Shown piece after piece: positions 42,802 to 52,323 of a stretch of 64,000 nt of DNA. How positions within the stretch are numbered: the first letter of the stretch is position 1; the number at the start of each line of letters is the position of its first letter. This DNA is from an uncultured Verrucomicrobiales bacterium (GTDB lineage: Bacteria > Verrucomicrobiota > Verrucomicrobiia > Verrucomicrobiales > Akkermansiaceae), in contig CALGJQ010000005.1 of the NCBI GenBank assembly GCA_937928545.1, forward strand, positions 1 to 64,000. Direction: 5' to 3'. A model generated the notes under the pieces. That model did no database searches. It saw only the letters and a list, made by a program, of their open reading frames with translations, and was not told where the DNA came from. A program made the translations under genes and the position numbers.

Positions 42802-43633
42802 CGAGTTCGGGCATGGAGGCAAAACGGACACGAGGGCCGACGGTTCCAAGGCCACGTCCGACGAAGAGTTGGGAGTCGTTTTTTTGAAAGTGGCCGTAGA
42901 TGAACTTTCGGCCGAATTTGACTTTTACCGGACGATAGTTGACGAGAGGAACTCGACATTGTCCTCCGTGGGTATGTCCGGAGAGTTGCAGATCGAGCGG
43001 GTGATTTTTATGGAGCTCGTCAAAAGGATCGGGTTCGTGAACTAGGGCAATGACGGGCTCGTTCTTAAGATGACCTTTCCATGCTTTGGTGGGATTGGGG
43101 TGGCCTCCCCAAATTGAATCCAGTCCATTGACGAAAAGGTTTTCACCTTTGATGTGAAGTTTGGTGGCTTGATTTTGAAGATAGGTCATTCCGACTCCTT
43201 CGATCTCTCTTCGAAGTTGAGAAGTGGAGCAATGCCAGCGGTCATGATTTCCAGGGCTGGCAATGATTCCCTGTGGAGCAGAGAGGCCTTTGAGCTCTCG
43301 GCAGAGTTCGGGCAGAGAGGACGGATCTTCAATGACAAAGTCACCGGTGAGGGTGATGAGATCTGGCTTTTCTTCATCAAGGGCGCGGAGGAGTTTTTCG
43401 ATGAGGTCGTCATCTTTCCCGGGGCGATAGTGAATATCAGTGAGTTGCGCGAGGCGAAATCCATCGAGTGCTTTTGGCCAACGGGGAAGAGTGAGATCCT
43501 TTCGAGTGATAGAGAGTAAGTTGGGTTCGATACCTGCGGCCCAGATGCAGCTAGGGATCCCGATGCCAAACACTCCGAGGGCGGAGCGACGGGTGATGCG
43601 TTTGAGGTCGATTTTTTTTCGCTGGCTGGACAT
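42776..43633 (-). CDS. Metallophosphoesterase with Tat-like signal
   Basis: 285 residues. N-terminal [15 protein letters not shown] resembles a twin-arginine signal, so export with cofactor is likely. The calcineurin-like motifs [22 protein letters not shown] and SGHTHGGQ coordinate two metals. It is similar to YkoQ/YkuE-type phosphoesterases; the substrate is unknown. The gene is divergent from the deaminase gene at 43663. Confidence 0.85.
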   Translation of the reverse strand: MSSQRKKIDLKRITRRSALGVFGIGIPSCIWAAGIEPNLLSITRKDLTLPRWPKALDGFRLAQLTDIHYRPGKDDDLIEKLLRALDEEKPDLITLTGDFVIEDPSSLPELCRELKGLSAPQGIIASPGNHDRWHCSTSQLRREIEGVGMTYLQNQATKLHIKGENLFVNGLDSIWGGHPNPTKAWKGHLKNEPVIALVHEPDPFDELHKNHPLDLQLSGHTHGGQCRVPLVNYRPVKVKFGRKFIYGHFQKNDSQLFVGRGLGTVGPRVRFASMPELVILTLRAS

Positions 43634-43662
43634 GAAAGAGGGAGATCTCCACCATACAACGA

Positions 43663-44088
43663 GTGAGTGAGTCGAGATTGTCTATTCCTGAATACGCGAT
43701 GGCTTTGGCCGAAGTGGCGAGTCTGAGATCTGAGGATCCTTTTCGAAAGGTCGGAGCAGCTGCGCTGGATTGGGATAATCGAGTGATTGCTACGGCCTAC
43801 AATGGTCTCGCTCCGGGATTTGATGCTCCCAATGGATTTTGGGATGATCGTGACGGTCGTCAGAAGTTCATGCTCCATGCGGAGGTGAACTTATGCAGCT
43901 TGTTCAAACGAGGTGAGGCGAAAATTGTGGCTACGACAACGATGCCTTGCACGCCATGTATGCAGACGCTGTGTGCATACGGGATTAAGGAAATTTATTA
44001 CAGGGACCTCTACTCTGAGTCCGATGCTCCTGCAATTGCCGAGGTTTATGGAATCAAGCTGGAGCAGGTTGGACGCCCATCAAGCTAA
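43663..44088 (+). CDS. Deoxycytidylate deaminase-family protein
   Basis: 141 residues, starting at GTG. The zinc-binding motifs LHAEVNLC (HAE) and MPCTPCMQTLC (PCxxC) are those of dCMP/cytidine deaminases. VGAAALDWDNRVIATAYNG matches dCMP deaminase ComEB. It makes dUMP from dCMP; a riboflavin or other pyrimidine deaminase is less likely. It converges on the TPR protein gene, with only 17 bases between. Confidence 0.85.
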   Translation: MSESRLSIPEYAMALAEVASLRSEDPFRKVGAAALDWDNRVIATAYNGLAPGFDAPNGFWDDRDGRQKFMLHAEVNLCSLFKRGEAKIVATTTMPCTPCMQTLCAYGIKEIYYRDLYSESDAPAIAEVYGIKLEQVGRPSS

Positions 44089-44105
44089 GAGAGAAGTTCT
44101 TCCCT

Positions 44106-44897
44106 TTACTTTCCATTACCTCCGGTAGGAGAGAGCGTTTCAACTTCGAGGTCGCCGCCATAGAAGCTTTTGATGTAGCCAAACTCAATGAGGGTATCCT
44201 GCCATGGTGCGACGGTGCTTGGGTTACGAAAGATACGACCGGCGCGAGCGAGCCAAACCTCGGCCTCGGGGCCACGGTCGGCGAAGTATTCCAAGGCGGC
44301 ATTCCCGTAGTAAAAGAGTGGGGTGTCATCGAGGAAATCGGTTCCTTCGAGGATCTTTTTGGCTCCTTCTTCGTCACCTGTCTTTAGTTTACAAAGAAGA
44401 ATTTTAAAATCTACGAGAGCGGCCATACCCTTCAAGTTATTCTTTTCTTTGGCCTCTTCCTTCAAGCCATTAAGTTGTTCCAAGGACTTCGCGTATTTAC
44501 TGGTCACGAAATCGATCTCGGCAAGATTGAAGCGGACGTTAAAGTTCTCAGGATTTTGCTTTAGGGCCTTTTTGAAGGCGGCGCGGGCTTTTTTGAAATT
44601 TCGGAACTCAACGTAACAAGCTCCTTCTAGATTTAGAGAGCCAGGGTTTGTGCTATTGATCCGATGAACTTCATGAATTTCGTTAAGGCATTCGAAGATA
44701 CGTTTCTGTTTAAAAAGTCGATCTGCCTCGCGAAAGTGAACCATATACTTGTTCTGTTGCTCTTTGGTAAGAGCTTCGAGTTCAGTGACGAACTGCGGCT
44801 TAGCTTTTTTTTCGCCTTCTTCTTTAGGTTCTGAAGTTTCTTGAGCGAAAGACAGGAAGGAGAGGGCGAAGAAGGTGGAGAGGATAATTTTCATCAC
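44106..44897 (-). CDS. Secreted TPR-repeat protein
   Basis: 263 residues with a signal peptide (MMKIILSTFFALSFLSFA|QE). The body contains about five tetratricopeptide repeats, for example NLEGACYVEFRNFKKARAAF and LAEIDFVTSKYAKSLEQLNG. Probably periplasmic and involved in protein-protein contacts; no partner is visible. It is transcribed leftward alone, with the deaminase gene converging from the left. Confidence 0.8.
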   Translation of the reverse strand: MMKIILSTFFALSFLSFAQETSEPKEEGEKKAKPQFVTELEALTKEQQNKYMVHFREADRLFKQKRIFECLNEIHEVHRINSTNPGSLNLEGACYVEFRNFKKARAAFKKALKQNPENFNVRFNLAEIDFVTSKYAKSLEQLNGLKEEAKEKNNLKGMAALVDFKILLCKLKTGDEEGAKKILEGTDFLDDTPLFYYGNAALEYFADRGPEAEVWLARAGRIFRNPSTVAPWQDTLIEFGYIKSFYGGDLEVETLSPTGGNGK

Positions 44898-44948
44898 TAG
44901 AAATTCGTTGTTGGAGCAAGGCTATGAAATTGCGTGGTCTAAAGCAAG

Positions 44949-45533
44949 TCAGGGAGTGCTGGAATAGAGAGCTTTGTCTCCAATGTAGCGCTGGACCGCT
45001 TTGTGAAGCCAATGAGTGGGGATTTGATTCTGAAGGGCTGATCTGATTTGACTCGCTGAAGCGGGATGATTTCCCTGGATAAAGTGAGCTCGGTAGCCTT
45101 TTCGTGAGGTCGCTTGTTTTCCGCGACCAACGACGATGAATTCAACATCTTGGGCTAAGATTTCAATATTTTTCCAGCGAGGTAAGGCTTCCCATTGATC
45201 GAAGCCAATGAGTAGGAAAAGACGGGTTTGGGACGGGAGCTGACTTTGAAAATGTCTGACGGTCTCCCACGTGAAGGAAGGTGGAGGTTTTTCGAGTTCA
45301 TAATCGTCGACTTTTGCCCAAGGAATTTCGGCTGTGGCCAGCTGGAGCATGTGGAGACGGTCGTGGTCACTGGCACCGGGGTCTTCAGTTTTGTGTGGGG
45401 AGCGGCGGCAGGGAATAAAGAGGATTTGATCCAATTTTAGCTGATCTACCGCTTTTTTGGCGATTTCGAGGTGTCCTTCATGAACGGGGTCGAAGGTTCC
45501 TCCAAAAAAGGCGATTTTTTGAGAGCCTGTCAT
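44949..45533 (-). CDS. nadD: Nicotinate-nucleotide adenylyltransferase
   Basis: 194 residues from ATG at 45533; the frame is open for 18 codons further upstream, but that overlaps scpA. NadD makes deamido-NAD from nicotinate mononucleotide. The nucleotidyltransferase motif FFGGTFDPVHEGHL at the start and the late SASQIR block (an ISSTxIR type) are present. It lies 16 bases after scpA and the two are probably cotranscribed. Confidence 0.9.
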   Translation of the reverse strand: MTGSQKIAFFGGTFDPVHEGHLEIAKKAVDQLKLDQILFIPCRRSPHKTEDPGASDHDRLHMLQLATAEIPWAKVDDYELEKPPPSFTWETVRHFQSQLPSQTRLFLLIGFDQWEALPRWKNIEILAQDVEFIVVGRGKQATSRKGYRAHFIQGNHPASASQIRSALQNQIPTHWLHKAVQRYIGDKALYSSTP

Positions 45534-45549
45534 TTTAAAGCCAAGGATT

Positions 45550-46299
45550 TCAGTCGGTCGACGTACGCTCAATATTGATTTCGCCAAGGAGACCAGTCTG
45601 TTTAGCGCGAAATTGGTTCATTTTCATCAATTCAAGAAGGGCAAGGAAGGTCACGATGACTTCAACCTTTGAGGAGGCTTGGCGGAAAAGTCCTTGAAGA
45701 GACATGGATTGACCGGGCTTGAGTTTGGTCATCAGGAAGTCGATTTTATCGTTAACGGTGTAACGATCATCGACGATGTCGCCAAAGTCGCGAGCTTCAT
45801 CGAATCGTTTGAGGACGTTTTGGAAGGCTCGGATTAGGTCGAAAATTGAGGCTTCAGCGAGAGGGACAGGTTCCTCGTCGATGGGTTGGTTTTCCTTAAC
45901 TGGCGCGTGAGCAAAAATCTGTTCCTGCTCGGCTTCACGTCGGTGAAGGAAGTTCGCGGCGTCTTTAAACTTCTTGTATTCAATGAGTTGGCGAATCAAC
46001 TCCCAACGGGGGTCATCTTCTTCGGCGTCATCTTCAGGTGGTTGTTCTCGCTTCGGGAGAAGGGTGCGGCTTTTGATATACATCAAGTTGGCAGCCATCG
46101 AAATGAACTCTGAGGCGAGGTCAATATTCAGAAGCTTGAAGGTTTCAATGTAGTCGAAATACTGAGTGGTGACCCTTTCGAGAGAAATGTCATAAATGTC
46201 GACTTCGTCTTTTTTGATCAGATAGAGGAGCAAATCGAGGGGCCCCTCGAAGATCTCTAAACTCACCTTGTAGTCGGTTGATTCCACGACGTGAGACAT
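45550..46299 (-). CDS. scpA: Segregation and condensation protein A
   Basis: 249 residues. ScpA is the kleisin of the SMC complex. The N-terminal YKVSLEIFEGPLDLLLYLIK and EVDIYDISLERVTTQYFDYI plus the C-terminal FLALLELMKMNQFRAKQ are diagnostic. No scpB is adjacent, although nadD follows. Divergent from the AsmA-like gene, with about 70 bases of control region. Confidence 0.95.
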   Translation of the reverse strand: MSHVVESTDYKVSLEIFEGPLDLLLYLIKKDEVDIYDISLERVTTQYFDYIETFKLLNIDLASEFISMAANLMYIKSRTLLPKREQPPEDDAEEDDPRWELIRQLIEYKKFKDAANFLHRREAEQEQIFAHAPVKENQPIDEEPVPLAEASIFDLIRAFQNVLKRFDEARDFGDIVDDRYTVNDKIDFLMTKLKPGQSMSLQGLFRQASSKVEVIVTFLALLELMKMNQFRAKQTGLLGEINIERTSTD

Positions 46300-46372
46300 A
46301 TCGCTTAAGAATGCCTTCTGCGAGTGAAATACCGCGAGGAAAGAGAATTATTTGGAGTGGTAAATCTAAGCA

Positions 46373-48052
46373 ATGGAGATTAGTTTTTCGCCCGTGGAGG
46401 AATTCGCCGAACAGGAAAAACTTAAGAACTACCAGAAACGTGTCTCCGATTGGATCGGGAGTCAGGGTATTCTTTTTCAGTTGAGGTATGCTCGAACAAC
46501 TGGAGTCCATTCCATTTTCAAACAACTTGGGACCTTGTTAGTTAGGCTGGTGATTACCTTTGCTCTCCTCGTGGGTGTGGGCTATTTCTTAGTAGGGAAA
46601 TACTTTGAAGGTGAAAATTACGAGAAAAAGATAGGGGGCCAGCTTCAGAAAGCGATGGGGGCTAGCGAAATTGAAGCTAAGGGATTTGCTCGTTCCCGGG
46701 GAAATGGTGGTTATAGGAACGTTTCTCTGGAAGGAGGAGAAAGCAGTTTTTTCTACGGAGCAAAAATGACAGGTTTAAATGCTCCTTTGTCGTATTTAAC
46801 GGGGCTTACCCAAAAATGGGCTCCTGACAGTGTTAATATCGACGAAGCTGATTTTAGTTTGAGAGCAGGTGGGGAGAGGGATGAGATGATGGAGGGCTAC
46901 TCTGGAGTTATCGAGAGTTTTCAAGGAGGTGGGATTACCTCGATTATCGTGAGCGATTTTAGTTGTGATTGGGGGTATTCGAAGCTGACTTACGGACGGA
47001 TTGCTAACTCTAGATTTCAAGCTGATTTAGAAGACGGAAAGTGGATCATATCACTCACGGGGGGAACTTATCAACAGAACTGGCTCAGCGATTTTGAGAT
47101 CGAATCCGGTAATTTGATCGTTGATCCGTCAGGTCTTGAGGTTGTTTCCTTAAGTCTGCGCAATAGACAGGGTACCCTTGAGTTGGCTGGGAGTGTGGGA
47201 GGGCCACTTGAGATGCCTGAATTTGATTTGAATGGGGTGTTTTCGGATCTTGAAGTAGATCAATTTCTTGAGGTAGAGGGCGTTGATGTCCGTGAGTTCT
47301 TGGAAGGACATATTTCGGGTGATCTCAAAATCACGGGATCAACCAACAGCTTAATCAAGATAGATGGAAATGCTTCGGTAGCCAACGAGCGGACATTGAC
47401 GATTCGTGAGCGTTGGACGATTCTGAAAGCAATTTCCATCATGGACACAGGGAGAACCTTTCGCCGAGTCGATTTTAATGAAGGCTCATTTGGTTTCACG
47501 AGTGAAAGGGGCGGTTTAACGATTCGGAACCTTGATTTGAAAGCTAAGGATACCGCGAAGTTGCTTGGTGAATTTACAACTCGGCTTCCTGATCAGGAGG
47601 AAGCCGCAGAGTTCTTGGAAATCACGCTAACGAAGGGCTTTTCAAGTGATTTTACTGACACCTCAACTGCCCAGAAATTGGAGGACGATCGGATGAGCTT
47701 GAGTGATGCCCTCAGGGAATCGAGGAGAGTCGATGATCTCACCATAGATCGCTCGGCTTTTAGAGCAAATGCACGAGACCGAGATGTTGAGCTAAGTGCG
47801 AAAGAACTAGATGGCATCCGCTTACTTGAAGAGATGAAAGTTCATCGGATAACGGGTAAGTTGAAGATGGCGATTCCGGCTTCATCTTTCAGTGCGCATG
47901 AGACTCTCATTCAAAGTTTCCCTGATGATGGAGAAGGGTGGAGATGGATTGAAATTCCTCTATCCGATACGACTTTTTCTCAAATCAGTAATGATGTTAA
48001 CGAGAAAATTTTAGATCAAGCTCGCATCAGATCTTCAGGGGAAATCGAGTAA
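46373..48052 (+). CDS. Large membrane-anchored AsmA-like protein
   Basis: 559 residues. One hydrophobic span (about 57-77, LVRLVITFALLVGVGYFLV) follows a cytoplasmic N-terminus; the rest is beta-rich and periplasmic, as in AsmA/DUF748-type envelope proteins (for example DFNEGSFGFTSERGGLTIRN). Such proteins are thought to move or organise lipids. I do not recognise a specific family, so the call is tentative. The next gene, metF, converges. Confidence 0.55.
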   Translation: MEISFSPVEEFAEQEKLKNYQKRVSDWIGSQGILFQLRYARTTGVHSIFKQLGTLLVRLVITFALLVGVGYFLVGKYFEGENYEKKIGGQLQKAMGASEIEAKGFARSRGNGGYRNVSLEGGESSFFYGAKMTGLNAPLSYLTGLTQKWAPDSVNIDEADFSLRAGGERDEMMEGYSGVIESFQGGGITSIIVSDFSCDWGYSKLTYGRIANSRFQADLEDGKWIISLTGGTYQQNWLSDFEIESGNLIVDPSGLEVVSLSLRNRQGTLELAGSVGGPLEMPEFDLNGVFSDLEVDQFLEVEGVDVREFLEGHISGDLKITGSTNSLIKIDGNASVANERTLTIRERWTILKAISIMDTGRTFRRVDFNEGSFGFTSERGGLTIRNLDLKAKDTAKLLGEFTTRLPDQEEAAEFLEITLTKGFSSDFTDTSTAQKLEDDRMSLSDALRESRRVDDLTIDRSAFRANARDRDVELSAKELDGIRLLEEMKVHRITGKLKMAIPASSFSAHETLIQSFPDDGEGWRWIEIPLSDTTFSQISNDVNEKILDQARIRSSGEIE

Positions 48053-48087
48053 GAACGATTTTTGCGCATGTTTTTTTGGGCCTCAAT

Positions 48088-48957
48088 TTAGAAGCTGAGA
48101 GCTGACGCAATTTCACGGGTCGCACTGCTTTTGTTGAGAGTGTATAGGTGAAGGCCGGAAACTCCTTGATCAATGAGTTCTTGGCACTGAGTGATGGCGT
48201 AATCGATTCCGGCTTGGCGAATCGCTTGGGCATCGTCACCGGCTTCGTGAAGGGCTTTCAGGAGTTTGGCTGGGAAACGACTCCCTGCAGCCAGATCGGC
48301 CATCCGCTTCATGCCCGAGAGCGTGGTGATGGGCATAATTCCGGCCACAATTGGAAGGTCAATCCCTTGCAGCGAACATCTCTCACGATAGTCAAAAAAG
48401 TCGTGATTATCGAAAAAGAGTTGAGTGCAGATATAGTCAGCCCCCGCATCGACTTTAGCCTTAAAATGGTCCATTTCAATAAGGCGATTTTGGGTTGCTG
48501 GATGTCCTTCGGGAAAGCCCGCAACACCAATTTCGAAATCGTGTGAATGTTTTGAAATGAAAGAAACGAGATCGCTGGCGTATTTAAAGTCGTCATTACT
48601 GCGATCGTAGTTTGGTTGGTCATGAGGGGGATCCCCTCGAAGGGCAAGAATCGTCCCAACTCGATCTTCAGCATATTGATCGAGGATTTCTTGCATTTCT
48701 TCAGTTGAATGGCCGATACAGGTTAGATGAGGAATGGTAGGAACGCAGGTGTCTTTAATGATCCGTTGGACGACCTCGCGGGTGCGTTCACGGGTTGTTC
48801 CTCCCGCTCCGTAGGTCACACTGACAAAGGCGGGATCAAGTTTTCCCAGCTCATGAACTGTTTCTAATAGTTCTTCAGATCCTTTTTCATTTTTCGGGGG
48901 GAAAAATTCAAAGGAAAGAGTCGGGCGGGAAGCCTTGAGTGAAGAGAGAATTTCCAT
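48088..48957 (-). CDS. metF: Methylenetetrahydrofolate reductase
   Basis: 289 residues, the bacterial single-domain type. It reduces methylene-THF to methyl-THF with FAD. The motifs FEFFPPKNEKGSEELLE, VSVTYGAGGTTRERT and HLTCIGHSTEEMQ are all present, along with ALRGDPP and FDNHDFFDYRERC. It supplies methyl groups for methionine; no met gene is adjacent. Divergent from the EF-hand gene. Confidence 0.95.
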   Translation of the reverse strand: MEILSSLKASRPTLSFEFFPPKNEKGSEELLETVHELGKLDPAFVSVTYGAGGTTRERTREVVQRIIKDTCVPTIPHLTCIGHSTEEMQEILDQYAEDRVGTILALRGDPPHDQPNYDRSNDDFKYASDLVSFISKHSHDFEIGVAGFPEGHPATQNRLIEMDHFKAKVDAGADYICTQLFFDNHDFFDYRERCSLQGIDLPIVAGIMPITTLSGMKRMADLAAGSRFPAKLLKALHEAGDDAQAIRQAGIDYAITQCQELIDQGVSGLHLYTLNKSSATREIASALSF

Positions 48958-49062
48958 CGAGAGCGAGATTATGAGAAACTAGCGACCCGTCTACGGAAAA
49001 TCGGCGATTTTTATGCAACTCGTGAAATTTTTCGTGGTTTAATTGAGCAACCAAAGCCTGTT

Positions 49063-49785
49063 GTGACTCGATTAACTGCTCTTTTAACCTCTCTAGCTCT
49101 GCTTTCTGGTGCCTTTGCTCAGAGTAAATCGAGTGATCGCCACCGTGGTGAGGTGCGAAAAGGGCCCCCAAAACCTGAGGAGTTTTTGAAAGCCTACGAT
49201 CAGAATTCTGATCAAAAGGTTTCAAAAGAGGAATTTAGCACAGGAGAGCGAGCGGGGCGTCTTGATCCGGTGATTCGTGAGAAGATCTTCAGTCGTCTTG
49301 ATAAGGACGGCGATGGCTTTATTTCTATCAAAGAGCTGAAGTCAATGGCCCCGAAGAAAAGGCATCATCCTTTGGCGAAAGCTGACACCGATCAAGATGG
49401 GCGTATCAGTAAGAAGGAGTTCGCGGTTCATGCGCACTTTGCGAAAATGCCAAAAGAGAGACGTGACAAAACCTTTGCTCGATTGGATCAAAATGCGGAC
49501 GGTTTTTTGGACAAGGAAGATGGTCACTTGGGGAAAGCGCCAAAGTGGCGGCGTGGCGATAGGCTCCATTTGAAGATCAAGTTGAAGAGCTTGGATCGTG
49601 ATGACAATGGCTCACTTTCCTGGGAAGAGTTCAATCGTGCGCCAGCAGTTCTCGAGATGCCTGAAGAAAAAAGGCGGAAGGCTTTTGATAAGCTGGATGC
49701 TGATAAAAGCGGGGAAGTTTCAGCTGACGAACTCCGAGCCCAAGGTGGACAACATCCTGAGAAGAAACCTCGCGCTAAAAAATAA
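49063..49785 (+). CDS. Secreted protein with six EF-hand motifs
   Basis: 240 residues, GTG start, signal peptide about 1-19. Six calcium-binding EF-hand loops start at residues 46, 80, 108, 142, 178 and 212 (for example DKDGDGFISIKE and DADKSGEVSADE), with basic linkers. Such arrays buffer calcium or act as periplasmic calcium-responsive scaffolds. The 3' end overlaps the convergent porin-like gene by 11 bases. Confidence 0.85.
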   Translation: MTRLTALLTSLALLSGAFAQSKSSDRHRGEVRKGPPKPEEFLKAYDQNSDQKVSKEEFSTGERAGRLDPVIREKIFSRLDKDGDGFISIKELKSMAPKKRHHPLAKADTDQDGRISKKEFAVHAHFAKMPKERRDKTFARLDQNADGFLDKEDGHLGKAPKWRRGDRLHLKIKLKSLDRDDNGSLSWEEFNRAPAVLEMPEEKRRKAFDKLDADKSGEVSADELRAQGGQHPEKKPRAKK

Positions 49786-50473
49786 CTTCGAACCAGAAGC
49801 CCCCGTAGGCGACGTCGCTGGCATCATGGTCATCGAGTTGAAGGCTGCTCCCAAGGAATGGAGTAAAGGAGACTCGGTCGGAAAGAGCGTAGGTGTAGGC
49901 GATTCGAGTATAGAAGTCGTTGAATCCGTTACGATCGTGGTAATCGGAAACGATGCTAAGACCGGCTTCGATCGTGATGAAGGAGTCATCTGAAATGACC
50001 TGACTCCATTCGAGTTCGCTAGCGAAGTAGAGTCCGCTTTCGCCAAAGTCATAATTTAATTCGTTTCGCCAGCGCCAGTCGTCATTGATCGTCCATGAGC
50101 TGAAGATTCCTAAATCAAAGCCGCTATCGAGAAGGCTCGCATTGCGGTCTCGGTAGGTGAGGGAACTCCCGATCAGGAAGTCTTTGCTGAGAAGGTAGCT
50201 GAACTCGCCATAGATGCTCGTCTCGGAGAAATCGCCATTGCTTTCGGCGAGGTGGGCTAGGCCAAAGTGCAGGGACGATTCATTGGAGAGCGAGATTTCG
50301 GCTTCCAGTTGAAAATCGAGAGAGGTCTCAGCAAGTTCGAAACCACGGTGGACGTAGTTCGAGCGAAGCCCCGTCACCGCTTCAATTCCAAGCGGGATGT
50401 TATCTTCGATTTCGGCTTGGAGAATGGGTGTGAGGACACAAAAAATCCCGCCAAGTCCTGCTAATTTTTTCAT
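49775..50473 (-). CDS. Putative outer-membrane beta-barrel protein (TorF-like)
   Basis: 232 residues with a signal peptide (about 1-20, LTPILQA|E) and a C-terminal aromatic residue (FWFEVIF), typical of outer-membrane barrels. Alternating strands such as SYLLSKDFLIGSSLTYRDR and SELEWSQVISDDSFITIEA fit a TorF/DUF481-like porin. The substrate is unknown. It is the single leftward gene before aspS. Confidence 0.7.
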   Translation of the reverse strand: MKKLAGLGGIFCVLTPILQAEIEDNIPLGIEAVTGLRSNYVHRGFELAETSLDFQLEAEISLSNESSLHFGLAHLAESNGDFSETSIYGEFSYLLSKDFLIGSSLTYRDRNASLLDSGFDLGIFSSWTINDDWRWRNELNYDFGESGLYFASELEWSQVISDDSFITIEAGLSIVSDYHDRNGFNDFYTRIAYTYALSDRVSFTPFLGSSLQLDDHDASDVAYGGFWFEVIF

Positions 50474-50511
50474 ACTGGGACTGTGCGGGATTGCTGGAAA
50501 AGGGTCAAACT

Positions 50512-52323
50512 TTACTCAGCCGCTTCCTCAGTCTTGGGCTTTTCAACATAGGTTGATTTGATGCGGAGATCGCGAAGGGCCGTGCTGGTTGCGGTGCCTG
50601 GGCTGGAGGTCATGATTTCTGCTCCTTTGTTGTTCTTCGGGAAGGCGATGACTTCACGGATAGAGTCTTCTTTGCAAGCCAACATCACGACGCGGTCGAG
50701 CCCCAAGGCGATGCCGCCGTGAGGAGGAGCCCCAAATTTGAAGGCATCGAGAATGTGCGCGAATTCAGTATTGGCTTCTTCGTCTGAAATGCCGAGCGCC
50801 TTGAACATGGAGCTTTGGAGGTCCGCTTCGTGAATTCGAATGGAGCCACCGCCGAGTTCGTATCCGTTGAGAACGACGTCGTAGGCTTGCGCGCGGAGGC
50901 CATCGAGTTCTCCATTGCGAAGTTTCTCTTCGTCTTCTTTGAGGGGACGAGTGAAGGGGTGGTGAACGGCCACGTGGCGACCTTCCTCTTCGTCATAAGC
51001 GAGGAGGGGGAATTCGGTGACCCAGAGGAAGTCGAGGTCATCATTGCCTTCGAGGAGGTTTTGGTAGTCGGCAACTTCGAGACGAATTCGGCCGAGAACA
51101 TCACAAGCAGGTTCCCACTTGTCGGCTGCGAAAAGAATGAGATCGCCTGGCTCGATGTTGAGCTTCGTGCGGAGAGCTTCGACTTCTTCGTCAGTCATGC
51201 GCTTCACGAATGGTGAGCGCCAAGTCGAGCGATCGGTGTCGCGAGCTTGGATGTAGGCGAGGCCTTTTGCTCCAGCTTCTTGTGCGAGCTTGGTGAGCTT
51301 ATCGACTTGTCCCACCGAGATGCCGGCGAAGCCTTTGGCATTGATCGCTTTGACGACGCCACCGCTGGCCACGGTGCCGGAGAAGACACGGAATTCGCAG
51401 TCCTTGAGCTCTTCGGTGAGGTCGACCATTTCCATGCCGATGCGGCGCTCGGGCTTATCGGAGCCAAAGCGGTTCATCGCATCTTTCCAAGTGAGACGCT
51501 CGAAAGGAGTGGGGACTTTGACGCCCCGCGCTTCCTCAAACATGGAAGAAAGCATGCCTTCGATCAGTTCGATGATGTCGTTATCGTCAACGAAGGAGGC
51601 CTCGATATCGATCTGAGTAAATTCTGGCTGACGATCGGCGCGGAGGTCTTCGTCACGGAAGCAGCGAGCCACTTGAAAATACTTTTCCACTCCGGCAACC
51701 ATGAGCATCTGCTTGTATTGCTGAGGAGCTTGCGGAAGGGCGTAGAACTTACCGGGGTTGATACGGCTGGGGACGAGGAAGTCTCGGGCACCTTCAGGAG
51801 TGGCCTTTGAAAGGATCGGAGTTTCAACCTCGATGAAGCCCTCATCAGAAAGGTGATCGCGTGCCGCCTTGGTGATGATGTGCCGCTGGCGCAAGTTGTT
51901 GGTGAGGCGCGGGCGGCGGAGATCGAGGTAGCGGTGCTTGAGGCGAAGGTCTTCGTTGGAGAGTTCCTTATCGAGTTGGAAAGGAAGGACCTCGGACTTG
52001 TTGACGATGGTGAGCTGGGAGGCTGCGACTTCGATTGCCCCCGTTTCAAGTTTGTCGTTCTTCGTGTCAACGTCGTCGGTCTTGAGTCGTTCTTCGACCT
52101 TGCCGGTGACTTGGATCACGTCTTCGGAGCGGAGCTTGTGAGAGAGCTCAGCGGCTTCGGGAGAGATCTCAGATCTGAAGACACACTGCGTGATGCCCTC
52201 GCGGTCGCGAAGGTCGATAAAGATGACGCCACCTTGGTCACGGACGGTATTGACCCACCCGATGAGGGTCACGGTTTCTCCGATGTGCGCGGGGCGGATT
52301 TCGTTACAATGGTGTGTTCTCAT
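50512..52323 (-). CDS. aspS: Aspartyl-tRNA synthetase (bacterial type)
   Basis: 603 residues, full length. The anticodon-binding OB domain opens with TLIGWVNTVRDQGGVIFIDL. The class II motifs are RYLDLRRPRL (motif 1 region), ARCFRDEDLRADRQPEFTQI (motif 2) and GIALGLDRVVMLA (motif 3), with the bacterial GAD insertion between them. The gene overlaps the hisS stop by 4 bases (ATGA), so the two synthetases are translationally coupled. Confidence 0.95.
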   Translation of the reverse strand: MRTHHCNEIRPAHIGETVTLIGWVNTVRDQGGVIFIDLRDREGITQCVFRSEISPEAAELSHKLRSEDVIQVTGKVEERLKTDDVDTKNDKLETGAIEVAASQLTIVNKSEVLPFQLDKELSNEDLRLKHRYLDLRRPRLTNNLRQRHIITKAARDHLSDEGFIEVETPILSKATPEGARDFLVPSRINPGKFYALPQAPQQYKQMLMVAGVEKYFQVARCFRDEDLRADRQPEFTQIDIEASFVDDNDIIELIEGMLSSMFEEARGVKVPTPFERLTWKDAMNRFGSDKPERRIGMEMVDLTEELKDCEFRVFSGTVASGGVVKAINAKGFAGISVGQVDKLTKLAQEAGAKGLAYIQARDTDRSTWRSPFVKRMTDEEVEALRTKLNIEPGDLILFAADKWEPACDVLGRIRLEVADYQNLLEGNDDLDFLWVTEFPLLAYDEEEGRHVAVHHPFTRPLKEDEEKLRNGELDGLRAQAYDVVLNGYELGGGSIRIHEADLQSSMFKALGISDEEANTEFAHILDAFKFGAPPHGGIALGLDRVVMLACKEDSIREVIAFPKNNKGAEIMTSSPGTATSTALRDLRIKSTYVEKPKTEEAAE